From Sphingomonas sp. LM7 (GTDB lineage: Bacteria; Pseudomonadota; Alphaproteobacteria; Sphingomonadales; Sphingomonadaceae): a stretch of 64,000 nucleotides of DNA. This document shows positions 9,099 through 17,988 of this stretch, piece after piece; position 1 is the stretch's first letter; the number at the start of each line of letters is the position of its first letter. Location: contig NZ_CP019511.1 of assembly GCF_002002925.1 (NCBI RefSeq), positions 1,736,001-1,800,000 of the forward strand, read 5' to 3'. Position numbers and translations under genes: made by a program. Below the pieces are notes generated by a model. The model saw only the letters and a program-made list of their open reading frames with translations, was not told the origin of the DNA and did not search any database.

Positions 9099-9458
9099 TC
9101 AGGCGGCCAGACGCTGGCCGCGCAGGCCTTCCATGATCGTGCGGTTGATGGCGATCAGTTCGCCGATCGGCTCGCGCCCGGCGACGACGTCGCTGGTGAA
9201 GCGCTCGACCCACAGGCCGATCGAGATGATCTGCGCGCGCAATTCCTTGGGCAGGCCGTTGCCGGTCGCACCGCAATCGGTGGTGAAGGCCGACCACATC
9301 TGGCGGTTGCGATGGAGCGACGGCATCAGCATCGCACCCTTCATTCCGGCGGTTTCGGCATCCATCATCTCGCCGGTGATCTCGCTTATCAGCCGGAATT
9401 CGGCCGAGCGCGGCGTTTCCGCCCGGCTTCGGGCGGTCTGGTAGGCAGTGACAGTCAT
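9099..9458 (-). CDS. flaF: Flagellar biosynthesis regulator FlaF
   Basis: This 119-residue protein matches the FlaF pattern: MTVTAYQTARSRAETPRSAE at the start, HRNRQMWSAFTTDCGA in the middle, LPKELRAQIISIGLWVERF, then EPIGELIAINRTIMEGL. In Caulobacter FlaF is a cytoplasmic factor needed for flagellin synthesis and secretion, working opposite FlbT, which controls flagellin mRNA. It has a good ribosome site (AAAGGAGCCC) before ATG 9458. It lies alone, about 39 kb from the flagellin genes. No flbT was found in the window. Confidence 0.9.
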   Translation of the reverse strand: MTVTAYQTARSRAETPRSAEFRLISEITGEMMDAETAGMKGAMLMPSLHRNRQMWSAFTTDCGATGNGLPKELRAQIISIGLWVERFTSDVVAGREPIGELIAINRTIMEGLRGQRLAA

Positions 9459-9484
9459 GCGGGCTCCTTTGCAGACCCCTCATT

Positions 9485-9526
9485 CTAGGAAGATTTTGCC
9501 GGGTTGGTCCGCGGCCTTCCTATAAG
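9485..9526 (+). promoter_or_regulatory. ftr-like palindrome and CTATAAG box upstream of the HAD/methyltransferase operon
   Basis: CTAGGAAGATTTTGCCGGG at 9485-9503 is a one-arm-degenerate copy of the palindrome found before fliL and fliN. It is followed by CTATAAG at 9520-9526. The translation start at 9573 would leave a leader of about 40 bases. This places the non-flagellar-looking HAD/methyltransferase operon under the same apparent control as flagellar operons. Confidence 0.55.
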
Positions 9527-9572
9527 AAATTGTGCGTCACTCGATGCGGACGCATTTCCAGGGAAAACTGCA

Positions 9573-11990
9573 TTGACCGACACAATACTTCCGCACGCGC
9601 TTGCTGGCGCGCTCAATGGCCGCGATGGCATCAAGCTGCTTTCGCTCGACTGTTTCGATACCTTGCTCTGGCGCGACACGCATGCGCCCAAGGACCTGTT
9701 CGGCGCGCTGCCCGAAACTACGGTGACGCAGCGCCAATGGGCCGAAGAACGCGCGCGCCTCGCCGCCGAGCTGCGCGAGAAGCGCGGCGAAGTCAGCATC
9801 GAGGAAATCTATCGCGAACTGCTGCCCAATGGCTGCGCGGTCTCGCGCGCCGGCGGCGTCCGGAACGAGATCGACGCCGAGGCGGCGCATTGCTTCGCCT
9901 TCCGCCCGACCGTCGAGCTGATGCGCGACGCCAAGCGCCGCGGGATGGAAATCATCATCGTCTCCGACACCTATCTCAACCCCGACCAGTTGCGCGGCCT
10001 GATCGCCGCCGCTGCGGGTGAGGACGTCGCCGGACTGATCGACCGCGTCTTCTGCTCGGCCACCTATGGCAAGGCGAAGAGCGAGGGGCTTTATGAGTTC
10101 ATCCTCAAGGAACTCTCGGTCCAGCCGCACGAGATCCTTCACATCGGCGACAACAAGCGGGCCGATGTCGGCGGTGTCGCGCCGTTCGGCGTCCACACGC
10201 TCCACCTCAAGCAATTCACCGAAAGCACCGAGCAGCGCCTGCGCCTCGAAGCCGCGGTCGGCACGATGCTTCATCCGGCGGCGGACGAGATCGCCCATAG
10301 CCACCAGCCACATCGCGCTGCGCTCTCGTTCGAAGAGCCGGTCATCGCCGACAGCGCCGAGGCATTCGGCTTCACGTCACTGGGTCCTGTCCTTCACGGC
10401 TACGACCGCTGGCTCGCGCAGGAGTCCGAGGCGCTCCAGGCCCAGCATGGCGGCAAGGTCCACCACGTCTTCCTGATGCGCGACGGCTACCTGCCCCAGC
10501 TGATGTACCAGGCGCGCAGCGGCCAGGCCGGTCACGCGCTGGAGATCAGCCGCTTCACCGCCACTGCCTCGACTTTCGTCGATGAGGAAGCGGTCCGCCG
10601 CTATCTCGAACTCGAAGTCGAAGGCGATCCCGCGGTGGTCGCCAAGCAGATGCTGCTGCCCAAGGACGAGATCGCGGCTGTTCTCGCCAAGCTGCCGCGC
10701 GCCGACGCCGAAACGCGTGGCCGTGCCTTCGCCACCGCGATGACCACCCCGTCACGGATGCGCCGCATCGTCAAGGCGTCGACTGCCTTTGCCGAGCGCC
10801 TGGTCGCGCATGTCCGCCGCACGGTCGATCCGCAGCCGGGCGACACGCTGATGCTGGTCGACCTGGGCTATAACGGCTCGGTCCAGAACGAGATCGAAGC
10901 GCTGCTCGTTCGCAGCTTCGGCGTCCGTGTCGCCGGCCGCTACTTGCTGCTCCGCGAGCAGTTCCGCGCCGGCTACGACAAGAAGGGCTTTATCGGCCAC
11001 GATCACTATGACGGCTATACGCTGGAGGCGCTCTGCACCAACGTCGCCGTGCTCGAGCAGCTGTGCACCGCCGCGCAGGGCTCGGTGGTCGACTATGCCG
11101 CCGATGGCGCGTCGATCCGCAAGGGCAACAGCATCAAGTCGCGCCAGTCGGCGATCCGCGAGCGGATCCAGGCCGGCGCCATCCGCTTCGCCCGTACCCA
11201 GGCCGATGTGACGATCCGCAATGCCTCGGCCAACGACGCCGCGATGTGGCGCCGCGGCGCCGCCGCAGTGATGGGCCGGCTGATGTACATGCCGGTTGCG
11301 GCGGAACTCGCCGTGCTCGGCCAGTTCGAGCACGACGTGAACCTCGGCGTCGACAACACCGTCGCACTGTTCGACAGCGAAGTCGCGCGGAAGGGCCTGC
11401 GCCAGCGCGGCCTGTTCTACATGAAGGGCGCCGACCGCATGTACTTGCCCGCCGAGCTGCAGGGCGAGGGCCTTGCGCTCAAGCTCAGCCTGCTCGCGCA
11501 CAAGCGCTTCGGGCTGGCGCTCAAGTACGCCGACTTCATCGACCAGACGATCTCGCTGCCGCTGATCGTGGCGGACGGCCGTGAGGTCTCGACCGGTAAC
11601 GTCACTGCGACGCCGACGCATGACGGCTATTACATCGCACCGATCCCGGTGGGCGATTGCCGCTTCTCGGTCGGCATCCAGTTCGGCCAGCTGTTCGACT
11701 ATGTCCAGGTCGAGAGCGCGACTTTCATGCCGGTCGATCGCTTCCTGAGCGACAAGGGGCTGCAGGGTGACCGCGAGATCGAGGCCACGCCTTCGCTCGA
11801 AGGCATGGAGCAGGCCGCTCCCAACCTCTTCAAGTGCGCCGACGAATTCGCCTTCATGATGGTCCCCCCGCCGCCGAAGCAGGGCGACCGCCAGATGATG
11901 CTCGCCGTCGTCTTCCGCCCGATCGCCAAGCGCGAGGCCAAGCCGGCCGCGCCGCACAACGCCCTCCTCGCCACCGGAGCTTCCGCATGA
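9573..11990 (+). CDS. Large HAD-superfamily hydrolase (COG5610-like)
   Basis: The frame opens at 9504, but that lies upstream of the CTATAAG box. TTG 9573 with CAGGGAAAA upstream is preferred (805 aa). The first 230 residues are a HAD phosphatase domain: LSLDCFDTLL (motif I), IIIVSDTY (II), the lysine of TYGKAKSEG (III) and ILHIGDNKRADVGG (IV). A second large region contains VFLMRDGYL and a SRF segment, as in predicted HAD hydrolases that accompany surface-polysaccharide or glycan genes. The methyltransferase downstream overlaps it by four bases. A role in modifying flagellin or an envelope glycan is inferred from the promoter and neighbours only. Confidence 0.75.
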   Translation: MTDTILPHALAGALNGRDGIKLLSLDCFDTLLWRDTHAPKDLFGALPETTVTQRQWAEERARLAAELREKRGEVSIEEIYRELLPNGCAVSRAGGVRNEIDAEAAHCFAFRPTVELMRDAKRRGMEIIIVSDTYLNPDQLRGLIAAAAGEDVAGLIDRVFCSATYGKAKSEGLYEFILKELSVQPHEILHIGDNKRADVGGVAPFGVHTLHLKQFTESTEQRLRLEAAVGTMLHPAADEIAHSHQPHRAALSFEEPVIADSAEAFGFTSLGPVLHGYDRWLAQESEALQAQHGGKVHHVFLMRDGYLPQLMYQARSGQAGHALEISRFTATASTFVDEEAVRRYLELEVEGDPAVVAKQMLLPKDEIAAVLAKLPRADAETRGRAFATAMTTPSRMRRIVKASTAFAERLVAHVRRTVDPQPGDTLMLVDLGYNGSVQNEIEALLVRSFGVRVAGRYLLLREQFRAGYDKKGFIGHDHYDGYTLEALCTNVAVLEQLCTAAQGSVVDYAADGASIRKGNSIKSRQSAIRERIQAGAIRFARTQADVTIRNASANDAAMWRRGAAAVMGRLMYMPVAAELAVLGQFEHDVNLGVDNTVALFDSEVARKGLRQRGLFYMKGADRMYLPAELQGEGLALKLSLLAHKRFGLALKYADFIDQTISLPLIVADGREVSTGNVTATPTHDGYYIAPIPVGDCRFSVGIQFGQLFDYVQVESATFMPVDRFLSDKGLQGDREIEATPSLEGMEQAAPNLFKCADEFAFMMVPPPPKQGDRQMMLAVVFRPIAKREAKPAAPHNALLATGASA

Positions 11991-12799
11991 GCCTGTTGAT
12001 CCATTCGATGTCCGAATTCTCCGACATCATCCTCGGCTGCATGCACGCCGCCGGCGCGTCCAACCTTGTCGAGGTCGGCGCCGAGTTCGGCGGCATGTCG
12101 CAGCAGCTCGCCGCCTATGCACAGGTCAAGCAGGGTCATTTGACCAGCATCGACCCCGCCCCGCAGGCCGAATTCATCACCTGGGCACAGAATTGCCCGA
12201 CGGTGACGCACGTCGCCCAGCCGAGCCTCGAAGCAATGCCCGCGCTCGCCGATGTCGACGCCTGGGTGATCGACGGCGACCATAATTACTACACGGTGTC
12301 GAACGAGCTGCGCATCGCCAACGAACTGGCGCTGCGCGACGGCCGCCCGCTGCTCGCCTTCCTGCACGATGTGAGCTGGCCCACCGGCCGCCGCGACATG
12401 TATTACGCGCCCGAGCGGATCCCGGCCGAATGGCGCCACCCGCACAGCTTCGAAGGCGGTGCGTTCATCGGCCAGTCCGAACTGCGTCCGCATCGCGGCT
12501 TCCGCGGCATGGGCAATTTCGCCTTCGCCACGCATGAGGGCGGCCCGCGCAACGGCGTGCTCACGGCAGTCGAGGACTTCCTCGCCGCAAACCGCAGCGA
12601 CGAACGGCCGCTGGCCTTCGCACATGTCCCCGCGGTGTTCGGCCTCGGCGTGGTGTTCGATTCCTCGGCGCCCTGGGCGGCCGATGTCGCGCAGATCGTC
12701 CACCCCTATCACGACAATCCGCTGATGGCGTCGCTCGAGCTCAACCGCCTGCGCAACTATCTGACGGTGATCGACTGGCAGGATCGCCAGGCCGCCTGA
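11987..12799 (+). CDS. Class I SAM-dependent methyltransferase-like protein
   Basis: ATG 11987 overlaps the previous stop (ATGA), giving 270 residues. The N-terminal part reads as a Rossmann methyltransferase: NLVEVGAEFGGMSQQLAAYA is the SAM-loop region and LTSIDP the acidic end of strand 2, followed by AWVIDGDHNYYTV. That DGDH segment resembles CmcI/Methyltransf_24 family proteins. A His-rich later segment (FLHDVSWPTGRRDMYY) is also typical of that group. It forms an operon with the HAD protein. The target could be a sugar, a lipid or flagellin. The operon ends in a GC hairpin at 12808. Confidence 0.7.
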   Translation: MSLLIHSMSEFSDIILGCMHAAGASNLVEVGAEFGGMSQQLAAYAQVKQGHLTSIDPAPQAEFITWAQNCPTVTHVAQPSLEAMPALADVDAWVIDGDHNYYTVSNELRIANELALRDGRPLLAFLHDVSWPTGRRDMYYAPERIPAEWRHPHSFEGGAFIGQSELRPHRGFRGMGNFAFATHEGGPRNGVLTAVEDFLAANRSDERPLAFAHVPAVFGLGVVFDSSAPWAADVAQIVHPYHDNPLMASLELNRLRNYLTVIDWQDRQAA

Positions 12800-12807
12800 A
12801 CAATTCG

Positions 12808-12847
12808 GGCCGCGGCACACCGCGGCCCGCCAAAATCTTCCTATAAT
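12808..12847 (+). promoter_or_regulatory. motA: Hairpin ending the HAD operon, then CTATAAT box of the motA-che operon
   Basis: A 9-bp GC stem (GGGCCGCGG/CCGCGGCCC, 12808-12829) follows the methyltransferase and has no proper T run. It is followed by AAAATCTTCCTATAAT; the CTATAAT box is 12841-12847, 35 bases before the motA ATG. No ftr-like palindrome is present. Confidence 0.5.
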
Positions 12848-12882
12848 TCTGGAAACACCAGAGAAAGAATAGCGGCCCCACC

Positions 12883-13767
12883 ATGCTGAACGGCGTTGGT
12901 TTCCTCATCATCCTTGGATGCGTCTTCGGCAGCTTCATCATGGCTGGCGGCAAGATGGACATCATCCTCCACGCGCTGCCGCACGAAATGATGGCGATCG
13001 CGGGGGCGTCGCTCGGCGCCTTCGTCGTCTCCAATTCGATGGCGACGGTGAAGAAGGCCGGCAAGGGCCTGATGCGCTCGTTCAAGGGCAGCAAGTGGAA
13101 GGCGCAGGACTATAAGGACCTGCTCACCTTGATGTTCGGCGTGCTGTCGACCTTCAAGAAGGGCGGCGCCACTGCACTCGAGCCGCATCTCGACAGCCCG
13201 GAGGAGAGCCCGCTCTTCCAGCCCTATCCGCGGCTGCTCAAGGATCACCACCTGATCGAATTCACCTGCGACTACCTGCGCATGATGACGGTCAACTTCG
13301 AGGATCCGCACCAGCTCGATGCCGCGATGGACGCGGACATCGAGAAGCATCACCACGAAGAAGGCCATCCGCAGCACGCGCTCCAGATCATGGCCGACGG
13401 CCTTCCCGCCGTCGGGATCGTCGCCGCGGTGCTCGGCGTCATCAAGACGATGGGCTCGATCGACCAGCCGACCGAGATCCTCGGCGGCATGATCGGCGGC
13501 GCGCTCGTCGGCACCTTCCTGGGAATTCTGCTCAGCTACTGCGTGGTCGGCCCGCTTGCCGCCAAGCTGCTCGAAACGATCGAGGAGGACGCCAAGCCCT
13601 TCTTCATCGTGAAGACCGCGATCGTCGCATACGCCCAGAACCAGCCGGTTCAGGTCGCGATCGAGATCGCCCGCCGCATGACGCCGTCGGCCTATGCGCC
13701 GACCTTCCAACAACTCGAAACTGCACTCGACGAGGCGAAAAATGGACTTAACCCTGCCACTGCCTGA
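12883..13767 (+). CDS. motA: Flagellar motor stator protein MotA
   Basis: The 294-residue protein has four membrane segments, at the N-terminus (VGFLIILGCVFGSFIMAGG, then MMAIAGASLGAFVV) and near the C-terminus (GLPAVGIVAAVLGVIKTMG, LVGTFLGILLSYCVVGPL). A cytoplasmic loop between them should contact FliG. The GLPAVGIVAAVLGVI segment is the MotA family signature. MotA and MotB form the proton channel of the motor. Here motA opens a long operon whose other end holds motB, with the chemotaxis genes between them. The next gene starts inside its last codons, so translation is coupled. Confidence 0.95.
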   Translation: MLNGVGFLIILGCVFGSFIMAGGKMDIILHALPHEMMAIAGASLGAFVVSNSMATVKKAGKGLMRSFKGSKWKAQDYKDLLTLMFGVLSTFKKGGATALEPHLDSPEESPLFQPYPRLLKDHHLIEFTCDYLRMMTVNFEDPHQLDAAMDADIEKHHHEEGHPQHALQIMADGLPAVGIVAAVLGVIKTMGSIDQPTEILGGMIGGALVGTFLGILLSYCVVGPLAAKLLETIEEDAKPFFIVKTAIVAYAQNQPVQVAIEIARRMTPSAYAPTFQQLETALDEAKNGLNPATA

Positions 13768-14059
13768 GGCGGATGACCGCGCGCTGCGTTTGCCTGCGCA
13801 CGGCACCACCGTCACTGCGGAAGACCTGCGCGTCCGCTTCGTCCTCGCCGCCGACCTCGACGATACGATCGAAGTCGATGCGTCGCAGGTCGAGAGCGTC
13901 GGCCAGGCCGTGCTCCAGCTCCTCGTCGCCGCGCGCGCCGAGGCGGTGGCCAACGGCCAGGGCTTCCGCATCGCAAATCCCAGCCAAGCTTTTGTCGAGC
14001 GCGTGACCAGCTGCCGTATGGCGGACGCGATCGGCCTCGAAACCGGAGACGTCCAGTGA
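13742..14059 (+). CDS. STAS-domain protein of the chemotaxis operon
   Basis: ATG 13742 overlaps the end of motA and gives 105 residues; the longer frame from 13694 lies wholly inside motA. The sequence shows the STAS pattern: a strand, a segment VESVGQAVLQLLVAAR where anti-sigma antagonists have the loop before helix 1, and GQGFRIANPSQAFVE. The usual phosphorylatable serine is replaced by the V-G-Q region, so it may not be a switch protein. STAS proteins of this size occur in several alphaproteobacterial che operons with unclear function. It overlaps cheY downstream (GTGA). Confidence 0.75.
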   Translation: MDLTLPLPEADDRALRLPAHGTTVTAEDLRVRFVLAADLDDTIEVDASQVESVGQAVLQLLVAARAEAVANGQGFRIANPSQAFVERVTSCRMADAIGLETGDVQ

Positions 14060-14421
14060 GCAAGTTGATCCTTACCGTCGATGACTCGGCGAGCATGCGC
14101 ATGCTGCTCAAGACGTCGCTTACCGCCCAGGGCTATCGCATCGAGAGCGCCAACGATGGCGAGCACGGTCTCGAGCGCATGCACGAGGTGAAGCCCGACC
14201 TGCTCATCACCGACATCAACATGCCCAAGATGGACGGCTTCGAGCTGATCGAGGCGGTTCGCGCCGAAGGCCAGTTCCGCGGCACGCCGATCCTGGTGCT
14301 CTCGACCGAATTCTCGGACGAGAAGAAGCAGCGCGCCCGCTCCGCCGGTGCCACCGGCTGGATCACCAAGCCGTTCGAGGCAACCAAGCTGGGGGCGGCG
14401 ATCCGCCGCGTGTGCCCGTGA
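14056..14421 (+). CDS. cheY: CheY-type single-domain response regulator (first copy)
   Basis: GTG 14056 overlaps the previous stop and gives 121 residues. All receiver residues are present: the DD pair in LTVDDSASM, phosphoacceptor Asp53 (LLITDINMPKMDG), the LSTE threonine region, and the lysine in WITKPFE. No output domain is attached. It should be phosphorylated by CheA, encoded next, and either bind FliM or act as a phosphate sink. A second CheY lies at 19022. Which one drives the motor cannot be told from sequence. Confidence 0.93.
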   Translation: MSKLILTVDDSASMRMLLKTSLTAQGYRIESANDGEHGLERMHEVKPDLLITDINMPKMDGFELIEAVRAEGQFRGTPILVLSTEFSDEKKQRARSAGATGWITKPFEATKLGAAIRRVCP

Positions 14422-16625
14422 GCGACGAACTCGACGAAATCCAGGCAATCTTCTTCGAAGAATGCACTGAGGGTCTCACCACCGCGGAGCAGGGCCTTTC
14501 GGCCATGCAGGGCGGCGACGTTTCCGCCGAGACGATCGCGGGCGTGTTCCGTGCGGTGCACTCGATCAAGGGCGGCGCCGGCGCGTTCGGCCATGCCGAT
14601 CTGACGGCGTTCGCACACAAGTTCGAGAACGTCCTCGACGAAGTGCGCGGCGGCAAGATCGCGCCGACTCCGGGCGTCATCAAGGTGATGCTGAGCTCGT
14701 TCGACGTGCTTTCGGATCACGTCGAGACCGCCAAGGGCCTCGCGCCGCGTCCCAACGACGCCGCATCGCTCGCAGCGCTCGAAAAGGTGCTCGCCGACCG
14801 GGGTGTTCCCGAGGACGGCGCCGCTCCCGCCGCTGCCGCACCTGTACCTGCGCCTGCGCCCGCTCCGGTCGTTGCCGCTCCGGCCGCCCCGGCCGAGGAC
14901 GAATTCGGCTTCACGCCGGTCGCCTTCGCGCTCGACGATTTCGACGCGCCGGCCGCGCCCGTGGCATCGGCTTCGACCTGGACGATCCGCTTCAAGCCGT
15001 CGCGCGCCGCGCTCGCCAACGCCGGCGAGCCGCTGCTCATCATCCGTGAGCTCGAGACGCTCGGCGCCAAGGTCCTGTCGGTCGACGTATCGGACGTTCC
15101 GCCGCTGCGCGACCTCGATCCCGAGGACGCCTATCTCGTCTGGGTGCTCAGCATGCCAGGCGACGTCGCCCAGCGCGACATCGACGATTGCTTCGATTTC
15201 GTCGCGCCGGACTCGCTGGTCGAAGTGACGCGCAACGAAGTCGAGGCCCCTGCCCCGGCGTTCGAGCCCATTCCGGCGCCCGAACCCGAAATGGCTGCGG
15301 AAGATCTTATCCCGTTCGTGCCGGTGATGGCTTCGATCGATGATCTCACTGCGCAGGTCCAGCAGGTGGTGGCGGATCTCGCCGCCACGCCAATGACGCC
15401 GACGCCCGCGCCGGCGGTCGTCGAAAGCGCGGCGCCCAAGCCGGCTACCGAGGCCGCGCAGACGATCCGCGTCGACTTGTCGAAGCTCGATCTTCTGCTC
15501 AACCTCGTCGGCGAGCTGGTGATCCGCAACTCGATCCTCGCCGACCGGCTGTCGCCTGCCGACCGCCAGCGCGTCGAACTCCCGGAGCTGGCCCGCCTGA
15601 CGCGCCAGATCCAGGACAATGTCATGTCGCTGCGTGCGCAGCCGATCAAGCAGGCCTTCAGCCGCGTGCCGCGCATGCTGCGCGACCTTTCGGTCGAGAC
15701 CGGCAAGCAGATCGAGCTCGAAACCGTCGGCGAGACGACCGAAGTCGACAAGGGCGTGATCGAGAAGATCGGTGATCCGCTGACGCACATGATCCGCAAC
15801 GCTGCGGACCATGGCCTTGAAAGCACCGAAGAGCGCATCGCCGCTGGCAAGTCGCCCGCGGGCACGATCAAGCTGTCGGCCGAGCAGAAGGGGGCGCGCA
15901 TCTTCGTTCGCGTCCAGGACAATGGCCGCGGCATCAACCGCGAGCGCGTCAAGGCCAAGGCAATCGAGAAGGGCATCATCCCCGCCGATGCACAGCTGTC
16001 GAACGAAGAGATCGATCAGCTGATCTGCGCACCGGGCTTCTCGACTGCCGAGACGATTTCGAACATCTCGGGTCGCGGCGTCGGCATGGACGTGGTCCGC
16101 TCGAACGTGGAAGCCCTGGGCGGCCGCGTCGAGATCCACTCCGTTCCCGGCGAGGGCACGACCTTCACGATGATCCTGCCGCTGACCCTTGCGATCCTGG
16201 ACGGCATGATCGTCCGCCTCGCCAGCCAGCGCTTCGTCCTGCCGCTCGCGCATGTGCTCGAAACCGTCCAGCCCGAGCCGGGCCAGGTCAAGCGCACTTC
16301 GCCCGACACCGAAGTGATCGACATGCGCGGCGAATATGTCCCCGTGAAGCGTGCGACCGAGATCTTCGGACTCAACGACGATCGCCTGATCGAGGACTCG
16401 CTGGTCGTGATCGTAGAGAGCGAGCACGGCAAGGTCGGCCTGGTCGTCGATACCATCGATGACCGCCGCGAAGTGGTGATCAAGAGCCTCGACCAGAACC
16501 TCCACCCGATCCGCGGGCTGGGCGGCGCCACCATCCTTGGTGACGGCTCGATCGCGCTCATCCTCGACATCGAAGCGCTCGTCGCCTCGACCAACCGCTA
16601 CACCCCCAAAGGACTGGCCGCATGA
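14418..16625 (+). CDS. cheA: Chemotaxis histidine kinase CheA
   Basis: GTG 14418 overlaps the cheY stop (GTGA), giving 735 residues; GTG 14412 is also possible. The P1 phosphotransfer domain carries His48 (VHSIKGGAGAFG). A Pro/Ala linker follows, then a P2-like segment beginning WTIRFKPS. The P3 dimerisation domain contains LVGELVIRNSILADRL. The P4 kinase shows the N box HMIRNAADHGLE, VQDNGRGI and SGRGVGMDVV. A CheW-like P5 domain ends the protein (LDGMIVRLASQRFVLPL). It is a complete kinase of normal length that forms arrays with CheW and the receptor and passes phosphate to the CheY and CheB proteins encoded alongside. Confidence 0.96.
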   Translation: MSDELDEIQAIFFEECTEGLTTAEQGLSAMQGGDVSAETIAGVFRAVHSIKGGAGAFGHADLTAFAHKFENVLDEVRGGKIAPTPGVIKVMLSSFDVLSDHVETAKGLAPRPNDAASLAALEKVLADRGVPEDGAAPAAAAPVPAPAPAPVVAAPAAPAEDEFGFTPVAFALDDFDAPAAPVASASTWTIRFKPSRAALANAGEPLLIIRELETLGAKVLSVDVSDVPPLRDLDPEDAYLVWVLSMPGDVAQRDIDDCFDFVAPDSLVEVTRNEVEAPAPAFEPIPAPEPEMAAEDLIPFVPVMASIDDLTAQVQQVVADLAATPMTPTPAPAVVESAAPKPATEAAQTIRVDLSKLDLLLNLVGELVIRNSILADRLSPADRQRVELPELARLTRQIQDNVMSLRAQPIKQAFSRVPRMLRDLSVETGKQIELETVGETTEVDKGVIEKIGDPLTHMIRNAADHGLESTEERIAAGKSPAGTIKLSAEQKGARIFVRVQDNGRGINRERVKAKAIEKGIIPADAQLSNEEIDQLICAPGFSTAETISNISGRGVGMDVVRSNVEALGGRVEIHSVPGEGTTFTMILPLTLAILDGMIVRLASQRFVLPLAHVLETVQPEPGQVKRTSPDTEVIDMRGEYVPVKRATEIFGLNDDRLIEDSLVVIVESEHGKVGLVVDTIDDRREVVIKSLDQNLHPIRGLGGATILGDGSIALILDIEALVASTNRYTPKGLAA

Positions 16626-17116
16626 CCACCAACACTGAATCCGCGAGCGACTGCAAGATCGTCACCTTCACGCTCGGCAAGCAGACTTTCGGGATCGACA
16701 TGGGTGCGCTCATCGAGATCCGCGAATGGGACGAGCCCACCCCGCTCCCCAATGTTCCGACCTTCATCAAGGGCGTGAGCAACCTGCGCGGCAACGTGAT
16801 CCCGGTCGTCGGCCTCGCCGAGCGTCTGGGCTGGGAGCCGAGCGCGATCCATGCCCGCTCGTGCATCCTGGTCGTCAGCATCGGCGGCAAGCAGGCCGGC
16901 TTCCTGGTCGACGAAGTCAACGACATCGTCGGGATCAGCCGCAGCGAGATCCAGCCGGCCCCCGAGGTCGAGACGATCGAATCGAGCGTGATCGACGGTC
17001 TGGTGCGCATCACCACGCGCGCCAAGGACGGCACCCGCGACGAGAACGGCACCATGGTGCTGCTGCTCGATCTCGAGGCGCTGAGCCTGACCAAGCATCT
17101 GGACCTCGCAGCGTGA
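16622..17116 (+). CDS. cheW: Chemotaxis coupling protein CheW
   Basis: This 164-residue protein overlaps cheA by four bases (ATGA). It has the CheW double beta-barrel pattern: VTFTLGKQTFGIDMGALIEI, VSNLRGNVIPVVGLAERL, and AGFLVDEVNDIVGIS. It bridges CheA and the chemoreceptor. Its stop overlaps the cheR start (GTGA). Confidence 0.95.
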   Translation: MTTNTESASDCKIVTFTLGKQTFGIDMGALIEIREWDEPTPLPNVPTFIKGVSNLRGNVIPVVGLAERLGWEPSAIHARSCILVVSIGGKQAGFLVDEVNDIVGISRSEIQPAPEVETIESSVIDGLVRITTRAKDGTRDENGTMVLLLDLEALSLTKHLDLAA

Positions 17117-17988
17117 GCCCCGCCGGGGGCGCCGCGGCGCTCGCCGGCGGCAACGCGATGATGGCAGCGAATGCGGAGCTGATGCCCCGTGATTTCGCCG
17201 CGATCGCCGCGATCATGCACAGCGACGCCCGGATCGAGCTGAGCGAAGCCAAGACCACGCTCGTCCAGTCCCGCCTTGCGCGGCGGCTGCGCGAACATGG
17301 CCTCGCCCGCTTCTCGGAATATGTCGCGATGGTCCAGTCGGACGCGCAGGAACGGCATGCGATGGTGGTCGCGCTGACCACCAACCACACGCATTTCTTC
17401 CGCGAACCGCATCACTTCGATCATTTCCGCCAGCACGTCCTGCCGGTGCTCAAGCGCAAGCAGGGCCCGATCCGGATCTGGTCGGCGGGGTGCTCGTCGG
17501 GCGAGGAAGTCTATACGATCGCCATGTGCCTGCTCGGGCCGGACCGCACGTCCGCCCAGTGGCTGCGCCATGCCGATGTCCGCCTGCTCGCGACCGACAT
17601 CGCGCCGCATGTGGTGGAATCGGTCCAACGCGGCTTCTATGCGGACAACATCGCGGCGGGGGTTCCCGAGCCGTATCGCAGCGCCTGGATGCGCCCGGCG
17701 CCTGGCGGCTTCACCGTCGCCGACGAGGCTCGCCAACTGGTCACCGCGCGGGTGCTGAACCTGTTCGAGAAGTGGCCGCTAAAGGCCCAGTACGACGTGA
17801 TCTTCTGCCGCAACGTGATGATCTATTTCGGTGATCCCGCGAAGGAGGAGCTGGAAGAGCGCTTCGTCAACCAGCTCGCCAGCGGCGGTCATCTCTACAT
17901 CGGCCATTCCGAGCGGCTGATCGGTCCGGCGGCCACCCGGATGACGTCGTGCGGCCACACCATCTACGCCAAGCCGGAGACTCAATGA
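17113..17988 (+). CDS. cheR: Chemoreceptor glutamate methyltransferase CheR
   Basis: GTG 17113 overlaps the cheW stop, giving 291 residues; a longer upstream frame lies inside cheW. The N-terminal helical domain contains KTTLVQSRLARRLREHGL. The SAM-binding domain shows IWSAGCSSGEEVYTIA, LLATDIAPHVVE and FCRNVMIYF, all CheR hallmarks. It methylates receptor glutamates. The chemoreceptor at 6875 ends in a WxxF-type tether that could recruit it. A beta-subdomain like that binding the pentapeptide in pentapeptide-dependent CheR could not be confirmed by eye. Confidence 0.95.
   Translation: MSPAGGAAALAGGNAMMAANAELMPRDFAAIAAIMHSDARIELSEAKTTLVQSRLARRLREHGLARFSEYVAMVQSDAQERHAMVVALTTNHTHFFREPHHFDHFRQHVLPVLKRKQGPIRIWSAGCSSGEEVYTIAMCLLGPDRTSAQWLRHADVRLLATDIAPHVVESVQRGFYADNIAAGVPEPYRSAWMRPAPGGFTVADEARQLVTARVLNLFEKWPLKAQYDVIFCRNVMIYFGDPAKEELEERFVNQLASGGHLYIGHSERLIGPAATRMTSCGHTIYAKPETQ

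Noticed and set aside
9504..9572. Upstream start for the HAD protein
   Set aside because: Translation from 9504 would begin before the CTATAAG box, and TTG 9573 has a better ribosome site.
14133..16505. A 790-codon open frame antisense to cheA
   Set aside because: It is a GC-driven shadow of cheA, with no ribosome site or recognisable protein. The same applies to the long minus-strand frames at 3323-4693, 7424-8680, 43072-44487 and 44621-46609.
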